DNA of 64,000 nt. Source: Vombatus ursinus. Lineage: Eukaryota; Chordata; Mammalia; Diprotodontia; Vombatidae. Below are positions 22,048 to 33,199 of this stretch, piece by piece. Within the stretch, counting starts at the first letter, position 1; each line of letters opens with the position of its first letter. The position numbers and the translations under genes were made by a program. Location: positions 23,503,568-23,567,567 of the forward strand of contig NW_020948983.1 in NCBI RefSeq assembly GCF_900497805.2, read 5' to 3'. The notes below the pieces were generated by a model. It was not told the origin of the DNA. It made no database searches and saw only the letters and a list, made by a program, of their open reading frames with translations.

Positions 22048-22272
22048 GAGAGGTGGTGCTACATTGAATAAAGCACCAGACCTGGAGTCAGGAAACCTTG
22101 CATTCAAATTTAGTCTCTGTCTTCTTAGACTGCCTCAGTTTCCTCATTTATAAAATGGGAATAATGGCAGCACCAACTTTATAGGATTGTTGTCAGGATA
22201 AATGGGATACTATATGTAAAGCTCTTTGCAAACCTTAAAGTACTGTATAAATCATTATTATTATTGTTGTTA
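22048..22272 (+). repeat. MIR3/THER1-like SINE
   Basis: 'acctggagtcaggaaacctt', 'gcattcaaatttagtctctg', 'cctcagtttcctcatttata', 'agctctttgcaaaccttaaa' and a terminal TTATTATTATT run identify it. Its middle is shortened. Confidence 0.8.
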
Positions 22273-22389
22273 CTACTTATGCGGGATCATGAGCTACAGC
22301 ACACTACCTTTTAGCCCTTCCAGGATACCCTTAGATCTACCAGTATGATAGTGGGTTGGAAGAATAAGTTCAGAGTTTATTTGTTTCTA

Positions 22390-22414
22390 TACATACATAC
22401 ATACATACATACAT
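22390..22414. repeat. (CATA)6 microsatellite
   Basis: A short pure run of ACAT units. Confidence 0.95.
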
Positions 22415-22424
22415 GCTGTATACT

Positions 22425-22562
22425 GCTGTTGTCCACCACCCTTCACTCTATAAACTTCTCCTGGGCAGGGATTGCTTCAGTTTTGTCTTTGTGTTCCCAG
22501 GGCTTAGCACAGTACTAGGCACATAGTGAACGCTTAATATGTACTTGCTGATTGATTGATTT
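22425..22562 (+). repeat. L2 LINE 3' end
   Basis: 'cttctcctgggcagggattg', 'gtgttcccagggcttagcac' and 'ttgctgattgattgatt' are the L2 terminal landmarks. Only the last 140 bases are present. Confidence 0.75.
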
Positions 22563-23171
22563 TGCAATCCTACTCAGAAGTTGCAAAACATTTTCATGTC
22601 TTTAGAAAGATGCCTATTAGTTTTTAAGGCTATATTTAGTTCCTAAGCTTCAATTTTGTATTTTTGGTGTTACAAAAAGCATCAAAACCACAGGATGTAC
22701 TGTGAAGGTGAACAACAGACAAGCCATGGACTCAGAATGTTGAACTGCTGCTATCTTTGGGAGGGAGGTTGAATTCTATTCTGTTAGGAGTTCTTTCCTG
22801 AAGTCATTAGACTGCAAACATGCTACTTGCCCCCCAAAGGCTGCTCTGGCCCACCCACATCTATCCCTACCAACTTCTGTCCATCCCCCATTGCCCATAC
22901 CTCAAACTGGAGCATATAGTAAGCGCACTCATAAATGCAGATTCCTGATAAACATAGGTTCCCATTTAAAAAATAAATAAACCAACTACAATATAAAGAG
23001 GAAAGGCACAGGGTATTACATGTCTCCTCTGGTCCTCAGACTGAATTTTTTTTTATGTGCATAGGCCAGTCTTGATTTCCTTAGCACTGTTAGTATAGTG
23101 CTTTCTTGAGGACCTAGTTAGTATCCAGTACTAAATCTCAAGAAGACTTACCCAAGGGCAGTTTGTCCATG
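22563..23171. other. Unassigned sequence
   Basis: No repeat or gene recognised. Confidence 0.4.
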
Positions 23172-23460
23172 GTGTTTGGTTGTTTGTTTTTCATTCTCAA
23201 AGAGGACCATGACATCAGAAAAATGATGCCATGACTTGGAAGTGAATTGGATTTAAGTGAGGGAGGGCTCTGCAAAGTCACCAGCCTTACTCTCTCCTCT
23301 GGAGCCACCTGGATCCAATGGCAAGATATAGATCAGGATGACTGGAGATGACCCGGAATGCAGTGGGATACCTTGGCCTTTTTAAGCTAAGGTCTTTCTG
23401 AGGTCTCAGATTGCCTGAGACAATATGGTGCCCAGCAGTTAGTGGCTGAGAATCAAATAC
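23172..23460 (+). repeat. Unnamed marsupial repeat, copy B (5' half)
   Basis: 'ttcattctcaaagaggacca', 'gtgaattggatttaagtgag', 'gcaaagtcaccagccttact' and 'ggatgactggagatgacccg' match the first half of copy A (14812-15361). The second half is absent. Confidence 0.65.
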
Positions 23461-23469
23461 ACAATGCTA

Positions 23470-23610
23470 GTTTGCTCTGCATATGCTGTGCTAGTCAGAC
23501 CACATCTGGACTATTGTGTTCAGTTTGGGGTTCTGTGTTTTAAGAGAGTGGGACTACAGCATGTCCGGAGAAGGGTGAACAAGATTGTGAGGGAATGTGA
23601 ATCCATTTCT
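23470..23610 (+). repeat. L3/CR1-clade LINE fragment
   Basis: 'gtcagaccacatctggacta', 'ttgtgttcagtttggggttc' and 'ggagaagggtgaacaagatt' correspond to the conserved L3/CR1 C-terminal reverse-transcriptase region. It is short and non-coding now. Confidence 0.65.
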
Positions 23611-23830
23611 TTTGTTTGATTGAGGTTTCTGATAAAGATGGCTGAGTGGTAAAAAAAATCCAGGGGAGCCAGGTCTTTTTGGGGTCCTTCCTCATCCCAC
23701 TAAGATTACTGAGGGATGAAACAAGAATAGAAATATAGAAAAGTCAAGTTGAGAGAATCAGCTGGAGTCAAGAAGAAAATGTAATGACAGCTGCTGCTTC
23801 TGGAACCTCACCATCTGATATCCAATGGTG
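23611..23830. other. Unassigned; possible L1 5' UTR fragment
   Basis: 'gataaagatggctgagtggt' resembles the opening of marsupial L1 5' UTRs but the match is too short to be sure. Confidence 0.3.
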
Positions 23831-24005
23831 TGTACACATACATGCACGCACACACATGCACACACATCTGCGTGCTATTCATCTATTCTCTGGCCTCTTC
23901 CATGCCCCTCTCTGAATGTAAGTTTTTTGAGGACAAGGCCTATTTCATTTTTGTACTTGTATTTCCACGGTCTATCACAGTTCTTGGCACTATGCTTGGT
24001 AAATA
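23831..24005 (+). repeat. CA-rich array followed by an L2 3' end
   Basis: A short CACACATGCA array (23831-23871) precedes 'tgtaagttttttgaggacaa', 'gtatttccacggtctatcac' and 'cttggcactatgcttggtaa', which is an eroded L2 terminus. Confidence 0.6.
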
Positions 24006-24789
24006 AGGGATTCTGGGCTTTTCCCCTCTCCTTCCATGCATTTGGCTTCCAGTTCTAACCTCAGGTCCAGAGGCAGGGTTACAGACAAACCCTGACAGTA
24101 GAGTCCAGGGAGCCTGGTTTCCCAACTTAGAGTCTAGTACAAGCTCAGTCCCTGACCTCCTACCCTGTGGCCACCATACCAGAGCTTGCCTGAGGCTAGA
24201 GGAATTGACTCAGTGTGCCAGAACAGCCGTGTCTGAGGACAAAGGTGCCTCTTGACCTCACCCAACCCAATCGCTTACCAAAGCCCATGGTGCTCCTAAA
24301 CTACTTTGACCCTCTTAAATCACAGGTGACTCCTCAACCCCATTCACCAAAATCCATTCATGTCTAAGAGCAGAAAGTTGCTGCTAGGTCTCCTCACTGC
24401 TCAGCCTCTCCCTACTCTCAACTTTAGCTGGGGGCAATATTTGGGAAGGGGAGGCAGGGGCAGGGTCTGAGGCCTAAACTGTGGCTCATCTCTGGACCAC
24501 TCCAGAAACTGCCATTGGTGTCTACTGCTGAAAGCCCCCCTTGTACCTCTGTTCCTTTTCTAGAAAAGTTATCCCCTTTTCTGATCCCACACAGAAAGCT
24601 GAAAGCTGAAAAGTCTCTCTGCCTCCCCCATTTCCCTACCAATAACACCATAGGGATCATGTTCCCAAATTCCCCCAGGATGACCAAATTCTCCAACCTG
24701 CTGTAGCAGCTCTGACCAAACCCAGGGTACTTTTATTGTTCCTAGCTCTGAACAGTATATGTCAAAGAACATCTGCAACTCAATGCAGA
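24006..24789. other. Unassigned sequence, richer in G+C than its surroundings
   Basis: No repeat was recognised. Open frames on both strands around 24424-24820 overlap without motifs. This could be unique DNA. Confidence 0.4.
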
Positions 24790-26210
24790 AATTCAGCAAT
24801 ATGGTAAACCTAAAAGACACGATTCCTCTAAAAATCTAAGTTGAAGCATTAATGGATAGGATGGAAAATGTACCAATGGAAAAATTAAATTGGATAATAA
24901 AAATATCAGTAAAACAAATTTCTAAAAGTTAAAAACACAGGAGTTGAGAACTTTCTAGGAGAAAATGATATCCAAGGTCTAAAAATCATCTATGGAAGCA
25001 TCAAATAACAGAACAAAGTAAATCAAATATCAATGGATAATAAAATTAAATTGAATAAGAAACTTAGTAATAAAATTGAAAAAAGCAACTTGGGGATGTG
25101 TAAGACAAAGTAACAGGTTTGGAAAACAAAGCAAGAAGTACTACATTAGAGTAATGAGTCCCAGAAGACTCTAAAAAAGAAAACAAAACTTAGATACTGG
25201 TCAATGCCTAGCATTCTCAATAATTAGTAAAGAATTTCTAATTCTTTGACCGAATCAGGCAACATGTTAGAGAGAAAACACATAGAACTCCAGTGGGGAG
25301 AAATCCAAACTTTGATTCAGCAATCTCCATGAAATACTATGGTATTTAAAAGAAAAATTTCTCTAAGTCTAAAGGCATAAACAGAAGTTACATATAGAGA
25401 AATATCAGAATAATATAAGAATTTTCAAAAACAAGGAATTGTAAACAAAGTAGATACACATTGGTTTGAGAATAACAAACAAATTGTGGTTTTTGTTATT
25501 GTTCAGTCCTTTCAGTAATGTCCAACTTTTTGTGATCCCATTTGGGGTTTTGTTGGCAAAGATACTGGAGTGGTTTGTCATTTCCTTCTCCAGTTCCTTT
25601 TACAGATGAGGAAACTGAGGCCAATAGGGTTAAGTGACTTGCCCAGAGTCATACAGCTAGTAAGTATCTGAAGCTGGTTTGAACTCACAAAGATGAGTCT
25701 TCTGGGCTTTAGACTTGGCACTCTATGCATTGTACCATCTGTGAATATAATATTATTGTGCTATAAAAAAATGAAAACAATGATGGATACAGAGGAGTAC
25801 AGAAAGACTTAAAATGGACTGATGAAACGTGAAGTATAGAGAGTCAGGGAAACGATATACACAATGACTAATGATATAAATCAAAAAGACAACAACCAAA
25901 AAACAATTGAAACTGAAGGCAGTGAAATTATAAATAACAAGCTTGTCCTCAAAGAACAGATAGGGGAAGATACTTCTTCCTGCTCCTTTGCAGATGTTGG
26001 GATTCATAGATCTTGAACAGTGACTAAGATGTATTTTTTTCAATGTGTTCTCATTTACCAATTTTTTCCCTCTTCATTCTCTTTTATCTGTTTCTTTTAA
26101 AATTTTTTTTTGTTGTAAGGGACTACTCTATGGGAGAGGGAGTGAAAGGATATAGGGGAAAATCTAGTTGTTGCTAAATAAAAGATATTAATAAAAATCT
26201 GTTAAAATAT
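24790..26210 (+). mobile_element. Decayed L1 joining ORF1-like to ORF2-end sequence, with SINE insertion
   Basis: 24790-25330 has the A-rich, coiled-coil-coding texture of L1 ORF1 and ends near 'tagaactccagtggggagaa'. From about 25380 the text is ORF2 C-terminus ('aaacaaagtagatacacatt'), so the middle of ORF2 is missing. The 3' UTR follows the SINE at 25488-25740 and ends with 'aaataaaagatattaataaa'. No frame is open. Confidence 0.6.
25488..25740 (-). repeat. tRNA-derived SINE with RTE-type tail, in L1
   Basis: A full-length antisense copy from GTTATTGTTCAGTCCTTTCA to CATTGTACCATCT. It splits the L1 between 'aacaaattgtgg' and 'tgaatataatattattgtgc', words that are adjacent in the ORF2 end of related L1s. 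Confidence 0.88.
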
Positions 26211-26749
26211 ACCTGGCATTTTTTTTGTCAAGTTGGGCAAGAAGCTTGTACCTAATGGTTCAGTATAAATACCAATGAATTTCAGCTAGATAAGAGACTT
26301 AAATATCAAAAAAATAAAACTACAAATGTGGAGGAAAATAGAATAATGAATTTATTTCAGTTGTAGAGGAAAAATAAATTTATTTCACTACAGTAAACTT
26401 AAAGAATTATTGTATACAAGATCAAAATACTTGACTAGATTAAAAGTAAAAATTTATATCCAACAAAGCCAATATAATCAAAATAACAGAGGAGAAAATA
26501 CTTAGGGCAAATAACGAGACAAAACTTTACACCTAAAATATATAAGGAACTGTTTAAAAACCAAAGTGGTTAGCTCCTGGTCTGTAATGGCTAAATGGTC
26601 AGAGGACACGAACAGATCATTTCCAAAAGAAAAAAGAACCACAAGATGTTAATAATCATTTGAAAAAATGGTCAACCATCAAAGAGATACAAATTAAGTA
26701 ACTCAAGGTGCCACCTCAAACTTTTCGTCTTGGCAAAAGTAATTAAAAA

Positions 26750-27056
26750 CATGACTCTGGGAAAAGAACACTGGATTTGGAGTCACAGCACTTTCGTTCT
26801 AATCCTGGCTTTGAACTACATGTGCAACATGGGTAAGTCACAATCTTTCTGAGACAGTTTCTTCTCTAAATCTAGAGTTGGACAATTAGAGAGTTGGACC
26901 TTAGAGAGTTAACAATTCCCTTATTGTTGGATATTTAGGTTGTTTCCAGTTTGTGTGCGTGTGTGTGTGTATACATATATATGTATACATAATATATGTT
27001 CATATGTGCATCTTTAAGATCCCTTCTAATTCTAAATCTACAATCCTGTGTTCTTA
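26750..27056 (+). repeat. MIR/THER1-like SINE interrupted by a local inverted duplication
   Basis: The head 'ggatttggagtcacagcact' and body 'cagtttcttctctaaatcta' are separated from the tail 'agatcccttctaattctaaa' by about 110 bases. The intruding sequence includes an inverted copy of 27588-27654. Confidence 0.65.
26914..26980 (-). repeat. Inverted copy of 27588-27654
   Basis: The first 54 bases are about 90% identical by eye to the reverse complement of 27601-27654. They share both the L1 part (AATATCCAACAATAA) and the private junction to the TG/TA array (CACAAACTGG). The private junction argues for a local copy, not an independent L1. Confidence 0.8.
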
Positions 27057-27297
27057 ATGAGCCTCACATAAAAATTAGAACTGGAATGGGAGGAGAAATG
27101 AAGAATGAGGTGCAATCATTCATTGGTGGCAGAACTGTAAATCTTAAAGAATCTTTTTGGAGAATAATGTGGCACTATATGTGAAGGATTAAAAAAATAA
27201 TCATATCCTTTGATACAATAATTGCTTTTTGATTATATACCCTTAGGTGTTATCAAAAACAAGAAAATAAGTTATGTGTTCAAAGTTTTCACAGAAG

Positions 27298-27615
27298 CCA
27301 TATGTATATGTATATGTATATATACATATATATTATATGTATATATGACACATACACAGATATATTATACCCATCGACACACATGTATTTACTATATGTG
27401 CATGTATTATATATACATGCTATATGTGCATGCGTACATATACTCATGTGTACATATATGTATATATTATGTGTGCATTAAATACACATGTGTATATTTA
27501 TGTATATATTACACATATATGTTTTATATGTATATATTATATATACATATGTTATTTGTGTATATATTACATTTGTGTGTGCATTATATATATATGCATG
27601 TATACACACATACAC
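27298..27615. repeat. TA/TG cryptic microsatellite in L1
   Basis: An irregular array of TATATG, TATACA and TGTGCA words over about 310 bases. It produces long tyrosine/isoleucine-rich open frames on both strands (up to 141 codons) that are not genes. Confidence 0.9.
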
Positions 27616-27999
27616 AAACTGGAAACAATGCAAATATCCAACAATAAAGGAATTGTTAAATAAATTGTGGTCCATTAATACAATGGAATGCTATAATTCA
27701 ATTAAGACAGACTAGTAAAAGGAATACAAAGAAATATTGAAAAGTTCATGAAATAATACTAATAGCAAAAAGAAAAATCAGCATAATGAACATATAATTA
27801 ACTACAACCACATAAGAAAAATGAATGAAAATGAAAGAACATGCTAAGAATTCTGATGAAGACTTTGAGGAAGCAACTGAAAAATTGTTAGGAAACTGTA
27901 GACATCACTATTCATAAATTTAAAGGTAAAGAGTTACGAAGGAAGCTTAGGTTGGATTGACAGTCATTGGAGTGTACTATAAATATTTAGCTGAAAAAT

Positions 28000-28197
28000 A
28001 ATATTGGGTTGAAGGAAGTAGAAATGTTTAGCCTGGGGAAGAGGAGATTTAGGTGACCATGATAACTGTCTTCAATATCTGAAATACTGCCATGTGAAAG
28101 AGGAAGTAAACCTGTTATCTGTGGGTCCAGAAGACAAATGGGTGGATAGTACAGAGGCAGATCTTGGCTTAGTATAAGGAAAGTCTTTCAAGATAGA
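28000..28197 (+). repeat. L3/CR1-clade LINE fragment
   Basis: 'agcctggggaagaggagatt', 'ataactgtcttcaatatctg', 'actgccatgtgaaagaggaa' and 'ttggcttagtataaggaaag' are the L3 C-terminal landmarks in order. Confidence 0.75.
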
Positions 28198-28236
28198 CCA
28201 TGGCACGATGGATAAAATGCTGTACATGAGAAAGGA

Positions 28237-28420
28237 AACACACATTTATTAAGTACTTACTATGTACAAGGTACTGTGCTAAGCACTTTGCTAATATTAG
28301 CTCAATTGATCCTTACAACAACCCTGTAAGGTAAGTGCTATTATTATCCTCATTTTACAGTTAAGGAGACTGAGGCAAAAAAGAGGTTAAATGACTTGCC
28401 TAGGACTACACAGCTAGTAA
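28237..28420 (+). repeat. MIR element
   Basis: 'aagtacttactatgtacaag', 'gtactgtgctaagcactttg', 'acaaccctgtaaggtaagtg' and 'tgacttgcctaggactacac' give a clear MIR with its 3' end missing. Confidence 0.8.
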
Positions 28421-28565
28421 TTTTTTTTTTTTTGGTGAGGCAGTTGGGGTTAAGTGACTTGCCCAGAGTCACACAGCTAGTAAGTGTTACGTTTCTGAGG
28501 CCAGATATGAACTCAGGTCTTTCTGACTCTAGGTCCAGCACTATCCACTGTGCCACTAGCTGCCT
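28421..28565 (-). repeat. tRNA-derived SINE (short form), antisense
   Basis: A T-run of 13 (the poly-A tail in antisense) opens the copy. It continues 'gttaagtgacttgcccagag' and ends 'tgtgccactagctgcctcac'. Confidence 0.88.
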
Positions 28566-28745
28566 CACAAAGTAGATTTGAATCCTTGCCTCAGACAATT
28601 ATTGGTTGTGGCCAGGTTCAAGTTACTGAATTTTCAGAATCTCAGTTTCCCCAAATGTAAAATGGGGATAACAATCCTTACCTCACAGGGTTACTGTAAG
28701 AATCAAATGACTTAGCATATTTAAAGTATGTCTGGGTTCTCCAAA

Positions 28746-29340
28746 TGCTTGAGAAGCCCACGGATCTGATATTTTCATAGCTGCATGCGGTGGCCTATAA
28801 AAGACCTCTCTCCATTATAATTCTTCTCTAATATGTCACCAAGGTAGCAAGTGACCTTCAGCTTTGGAAGGCCATGCCCTCAGATTGCAAGTGCTAGCAG
28901 GTCCTTAGCAAGTGAGAAACTTTGAGCACAGGCCCTGGTGACTGAAAGTCTATTGCCTGAGTACTGGTTAAGTGGTGTTTGTAGAGGCTCGTCACCAGAG
29001 GGTGAGTCACCTAGTGATGTTTTGGGATTTTCTTTTTCTTTTTTTTAAAGTCTTGGAAACCTAGGATTCTCCATTATGGTGTGGATACACAATGATCTGA
29101 ATAAATAGCTAGAGTACCCACACTTTTGAAATAATGGATCGTTGAAATGTTGAAGTGAGTCAAAGATCTGGATCAAGATAAAGAGAACTCCAGTGTATTT
29201 CCCTTTGTACATATCTGTAAGATATATGGAGGGAGCTGGAAGCCAATCAATCCTATTTTTTTTTCCAGAGAGATGAAAAATCCTTAGCTTAGTATTTCAG
29301 ACCCTCTGTGATCTAGCCCCAACCAACATTCCCAACGTCT
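28746..29340. other. Unassigned sequence
   Basis: No repeat or gene recognised. Confidence 0.45.
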
Positions 29341-29344
29341 CTTA

Positions 29345-29480
29345 CTGAAAGGATGAATGAATGAATGAATGAATGAATGAATGAAATGTATAGTAAACTC
29401 TTACTATGTTAACCACCGAGCTAAGTGCTGAATTTACAGATAGAAAAGCAAGAATCCCTACTCTCAAGGAACTGACATCC
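29345..29480 (-). repeat. L2 LINE 3' end, antisense, with (GAAT)8
   Basis: A GAAT run at about 29353-29385, the L2 terminal repeat in antisense, is followed by 'ctaagtgctgaatttacaga' and 'ctactctcaaggaactgaca'. Confidence 0.75.
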
Positions 29481-29544
29481 TTATGAGGTTGTTGACAAAC
29501 ACAGCAGACTTTGAGCGTAAGTCAGTATTTTGTGGTCAGTATGA

Positions 29545-29905
29545 AAGCAAAAGCTAATGAACCTTCTTTTGTGTTATTTCCATGAATAAAACCATATCTA
29601 TTTCTGATGTTGAACCATTTGACAGTCAAGAATTTGGGGGGTGAGATCTTCCTTCTCTTGGTCTTCAATAGCACTGGCTGCTGAGGAGGGGGCTGCAGCA
29701 CCTGCAGAGATAGTTGCCAGGTTGTATTTCCACAAAGGCTGGTCACCTGGATGATGGTATTGGCGACTGGGCTGGAAGCAGGAACAGTGATCTGGGGATG
29801 GGGCACTGCTATTCCTGGAGTTCTTTAGCTTAACTGCCTGCTGGTGGCCATGATCTACGGTTGGGGCTACTAATGGCTGGTATGGGCCTCCCTTCTGCAC
29901 AAGGA
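29545..29905 (-). pseudogene. Y-box (cold-shock domain) protein pseudogene fragment
   Basis: On the minus strand a frame reads TVKWFNIRNRYGFIHGNNTKE, a clear relative of the cold-shock domain core [21 protein letters not shown] of the YBX1/YBX2/YBX3 nucleic-acid-binding proteins. The first RNP-like motif (GYGFI) is altered to RYGFI. Similarity stops just after NNTKE near 29562, so most of the domain and the C-terminal region are missing. Upstream, an Ala/Pro/Gln-rich stretch in shifting frames resembles the low-complexity N-terminal region of Y-box proteins. Lack of introns in this short part fits a 5' piece of a retrocopy. Which paralogue is its parent is not determinable by eye. No flanking duplication or poly-A tail was found. 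Confidence 0.7.
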
Positions 29906-29949
29906 TTGCTCGCTTTGTTGATAACTGTATGAGATCAGACTGGAAACAA

Positions 29950-30271
29950 GGCTAGTCTTTTATGGGGCTACTCTCCTATATCCCACCCTACTTGAATCAA
30001 TTACTATTTTTGAGAATACATCTTGCTACAGTGCTTCTGTCTATGCTTTTTCCACCAATTGAAGAGAGTACCATCTATTCAAATACTATCCATCTTTTGA
30101 GATCCAACTCAAATGCCACTTTCTTCAAGAAAACTTCCCTGATTCCCCAACATCCCCCTGCAACTGGTCCATCCTCTGGACCCCCAAAATGCTTTGCCTT
30201 GCACTTCTATGGCATTAATTTCAAACAAAAGTCTTTGTTCTTTGTGATTAATCTCTTCCATCAATCACTCT
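29950..30271 (+). repeat. L2 LINE 3' region
   Basis: 'gagatccaactcaaatgcca', 'ctttcttcaagaaaacttcc' and 'ctgattccccaacatccccc' match the L2 region before the 3' terminus. The terminus itself may be at 30640-30712 ('catacagtaggtgtttaaat'), beyond an antisense L2. Confidence 0.6.
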
Positions 30272-30640
30272 CATATTAAGTTCCTACTATGTGCCAGGTA
30301 TTATGTTAGGCATTGCATTTTAGATACAAGTACAAAGAATGAAACATTTCCTACTCCCAAGGAGCTCACATTCTAATGGGGGAGATTAGTACATCTATAA
30401 ATATGTACAGAGTAAATATAAAGTGAATACATACAAATGTATACAAGGATATACAAATTAGTTTTTGAGGAAAGGCATTTTCTTTAAGGGGTATTTTCCA
30501 TCTGAAAGGAAGAGGACTTTGTAAGGCAGAAGTGAGGAGAGACTACATTCTAGATTTGGGGGAAAGCCAGTGAAAAGGCATAGAAACAGATGTCATGTGT
30601 GGGGAGCAGAGAGAAGGCCAGTATGGGTAAGTATCATGGC
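30272..30640 (-). repeat. L2 LINE 3' region, antisense
   Basis: 'cctactatgtgccaggtatt', 'ctcccaaggagctcacattc' and 'taatgggggagattagtaca' lead to a diverged continuation ending near 'ggagcagagagaaggccagt'. It separates the two parts of a sense L2. Confidence 0.7.
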
Positions 30641-30712
30641 TTATGCATCTGTGTGTCCCTTTCAGAATGTCTTGCATACAGTAGGTGTTTAAATATTTGT
30701 CGGATGAGTGAC

Positions 30713-31887
30713 TAGATCTATTTTGTATGTCTTAACACTGATCTTTTCAAGTTGTTGCTAGGGCTTAATAGCTTTTTCTGATTAACTTTTCAGCAGCCCG
30801 TCAAGCTATTGGAGATTAAAAATCGTTTTATGAGAAGGCAGCAATATTTATGCATAAGTCTCATATTTATGCATTAGATGAAATGTTCCAGTTTAGGATT
30901 TGGGTAAAAACCATTCCTCTCTTCCTTCCCCTCAATCCCCACCTCTTTTTACAGAAACCAGGAAGGTTAAAAGGTAATTTTGAGGGGTAGCAGATAGCTT
31001 AAAAAAAAAAAAAGCTATGGATATCTCAATTTTAAAGCTACAGAAATACCAGCCCTCTGTAACTCTGTGGGTAAAGTTTTAAAGAAATATTCTGGGATGA
31101 TAGGTAACTTGAAACAGAAACAAACAAACAAACAAAAAAAAAATAGGTTGTGTTATGTGCAGTTTATGGTTAAGCTCTCATCTCTGGGCTCTGTGGTCGC
31201 AGGCCACAAAGCATGTGATTAAGGACCTAGATGGAGAACCTAGCTGTGAGTCAGACCTTCTGATTTTCCTTGGCACTGAATCTGCTGAAAACAGAATCTG
31301 GTAAACTGTCTCCTCTTCTTCTCCCTCCCAGCCCCTCCCCCTCATCCTTTACCCTGAAAAGTGAGGAAATTAAAGGTACACTGTGCCCCCACAGGAAAAT
31401 ACGAAGACCCAAGCCTCTCTGCCTACTACTTTCCCTAGGCCCTCTGCTCCCCTTTTGTGATCAGAGCCTCTCATCTTTGGCCAGGGGCCTATTTATGCTC
31501 TTCAATCCCTCCTTGGTGCAGTTTGGATACCAGAGAAGGCTGATTACTCAGAAGGGGAGGAGGGAGGAAAAATTTGGCTGTCTAGGAGGCCTCTGCTGAG
31601 TAGCTGAGATCAAAATATTAAAAAGGAAAGCAGAACAATAGGTGTCTTCAACACTCCCGTAGAGAAACCAATCCCTTTGGGGAAGCTGGTCCTCATTCTC
31701 TTCACTATCTCAATTGGGGGACAGTTTTGAGCTCAGTTTCAAAAGTTTTGGCAGGGCGTGAGGTTAGCTTTAAATCTGATTAATTTTTAATATTTGGTGT
31801 GGAAAACCAATAAAAACAGTTATACTATAATACTTGGTTTTTCCACTCAGGTCTCTTGTGATTATTTTTCTTGCCTCAGAGATTCAT
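30713..31887. other. Unassigned sequence
   Basis: No gene is visible. Adenine runs occur near 31001 and 31134. Around 31735-31860 words such as 'agttttggcaggg' and 'cagttatactataatactt' faintly recall the LTR-like fragment at 21780-22014; the match is weak. The open frame at 31270-31599 (109 codons) has no motif. Confidence 0.4.
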
Positions 31888-31965
31888 ATAAATATGTACT
31901 CAGACCTTGGAGGTCCCATAGAGATTACTTAGTGCTATCCCCTCATTTTACAGAAGAGGAAACTG
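31888..31965 (+). repeat. CORE-SINE fragment
   Basis: 'ccttggaggtcccatagaga' and 'cctcattttacagaagagga' are the middle of a MIR-type element. Confidence 0.45.
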
Positions 31966-32335
31966 GAACTAGTATGTTCACTGTATGGAGGTGTAGTATA
32001 CACAACATGTAGTGATAACCTACCTTAACTTTCTGCAATTTACCTTTTTTTTTTTTAAAGTAAACCTGTGTCAGAATAGGTAGCTCCAAGTACACTTGAC
32101 GCAGGCAGAAAGAAATGGCTGTTTTCTTAGTGATAAAGAAAGTAATGGAAGATGAGGGAGGGGTATCATTTGTATTTGTAGTTCCATTCTGGTAGTTGAT
32201 TAGAGATCTCATTATCTCACAACAGTATAAGGTAGTAGAAAGGACCCTGGATTGGGAATCCTGGGCTTTAGTGGTATATCTATTACTGACTCTCCTGGTG
32301 ATTTTGATAAGAACTTTAGAAAGAGTTATCTACAC

Positions 32336-32509
32336 CAGTGGTGTCAAACCGAAATGGAAAGAGATCCCTTGGGGCCAGTATATTGACTTAATTACCTATG
32401 GTGTATTGCATTTTTATTTATTTTGCTAAACATTTCCCGTTACATTTTAATCTGGTTCAAGCTGTACTCAAGAGTTTCACTGCCTGCAGGAACAAATTTG
32501 AAACTTCTG
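32336..32509. mobile_element. Non-autonomous hAT-like MITE
   Basis: The 174-bp element has inverted ends CAGTGGTGTCAAAC and TTTGAAACTTCTG. The flanking octamers ATCTACAC and GTCTTTAC agree at six of eight positions. The interior word 'atttttatttattttgctaa' and 'cattttaatctggttcaagc' fit a common marsupial hAT MITE with gene-free interior. Confidence 0.8.
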
Positions 32510-33199
32510 GTCTTTACTCCTTACCTTCATTTCCTCTCATTCCTTTCTTCTCAATCCCCTGCAGTCTGGCTTCTGATCCCACCAATCTGTTGCAATCTCT
32601 CTGTGCAAGGTTATCAAAGATATCTTGACTGACAAATCTAAAGGCCTTTCTCTTTTCTCCAGCGTCCTTTTCCTTGGCCCTTAGCCTTCTTGACTTCTCT
32701 ATTTTTTGTTTCTGTAAACCACACCTTTCCTCCCAAATAATCCCTTCTTTCACGACTTCTGTGATTTTGTTCTTTCTTGGGTTTCCTTCTGCTTACTTTG
32801 CTACTCCTTCTCAGTCTCCTTTTCTGGACCATCATTTTCACCCTGTGTATTACACATGACCAGCCCCTCAATGTTCCAAGTCATCTTCTTTCTCTCCACT
32901 TCCTACTTTGGATGGTCTCCTTCAATCCCAAGGATTCACTGATAATGTCCAGGAAAACAATTGTCAAATCTCATATTGACAGTTGTCAATCCAGCCATCA
33001 TCTTTGTCCTGAGCTTCAGTGGTCCATCACCAATGGGTAGGCTGTTGGCCTCTCAAAATCAACATGTCCAAAATGTTGACATGTTTTCCCCCAACATTCC
33101 TATTTCTGTTGAGGCACCACCACCCTTCTTTTCATGATCCTTGTCTTGTGCTTTCTCATCCTCATATCCTATCATTTCCCAAGTCTTGTAAATTATAAT

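Larger units (their letters stand above)
26225..27960 (+). mobile_element. Decayed L1 ORF2 C-terminal region
   Basis: The stretch 26260-26750 matches L1 ORF2 ('acaagatcaaaatacttgac', 'aacaaagccaatataatcaa', 'agagatacaaattaagtaac'). It resumes near 27056 after a SINE and again near 27615 after a TA/TG array ('ggaaacaatgcaaatatcca', 'aaattgtggtccattaatac'). Many lesions; not functional. Confidence 0.7.
28198..28745 (+). repeat. THER1-like SINE enclosing two further SINEs
   Basis: A head fragment ('ccatggcacgatggataaaa') is separated from its body ('ttgaatccttgcctcagaca', 'aatctcagtttccccaaatg', 'cttacctcacagggttactg') by a MIR-type element (28237-28420) and a short tRNA SINE (28421-28565). Confidence 0.6.

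Noticed and set aside
27222-27647. 141-codon Tyr/Ile/Cys-rich open frame
   Set aside because: It is translation of a TA/TG microsatellite in a decayed L1.
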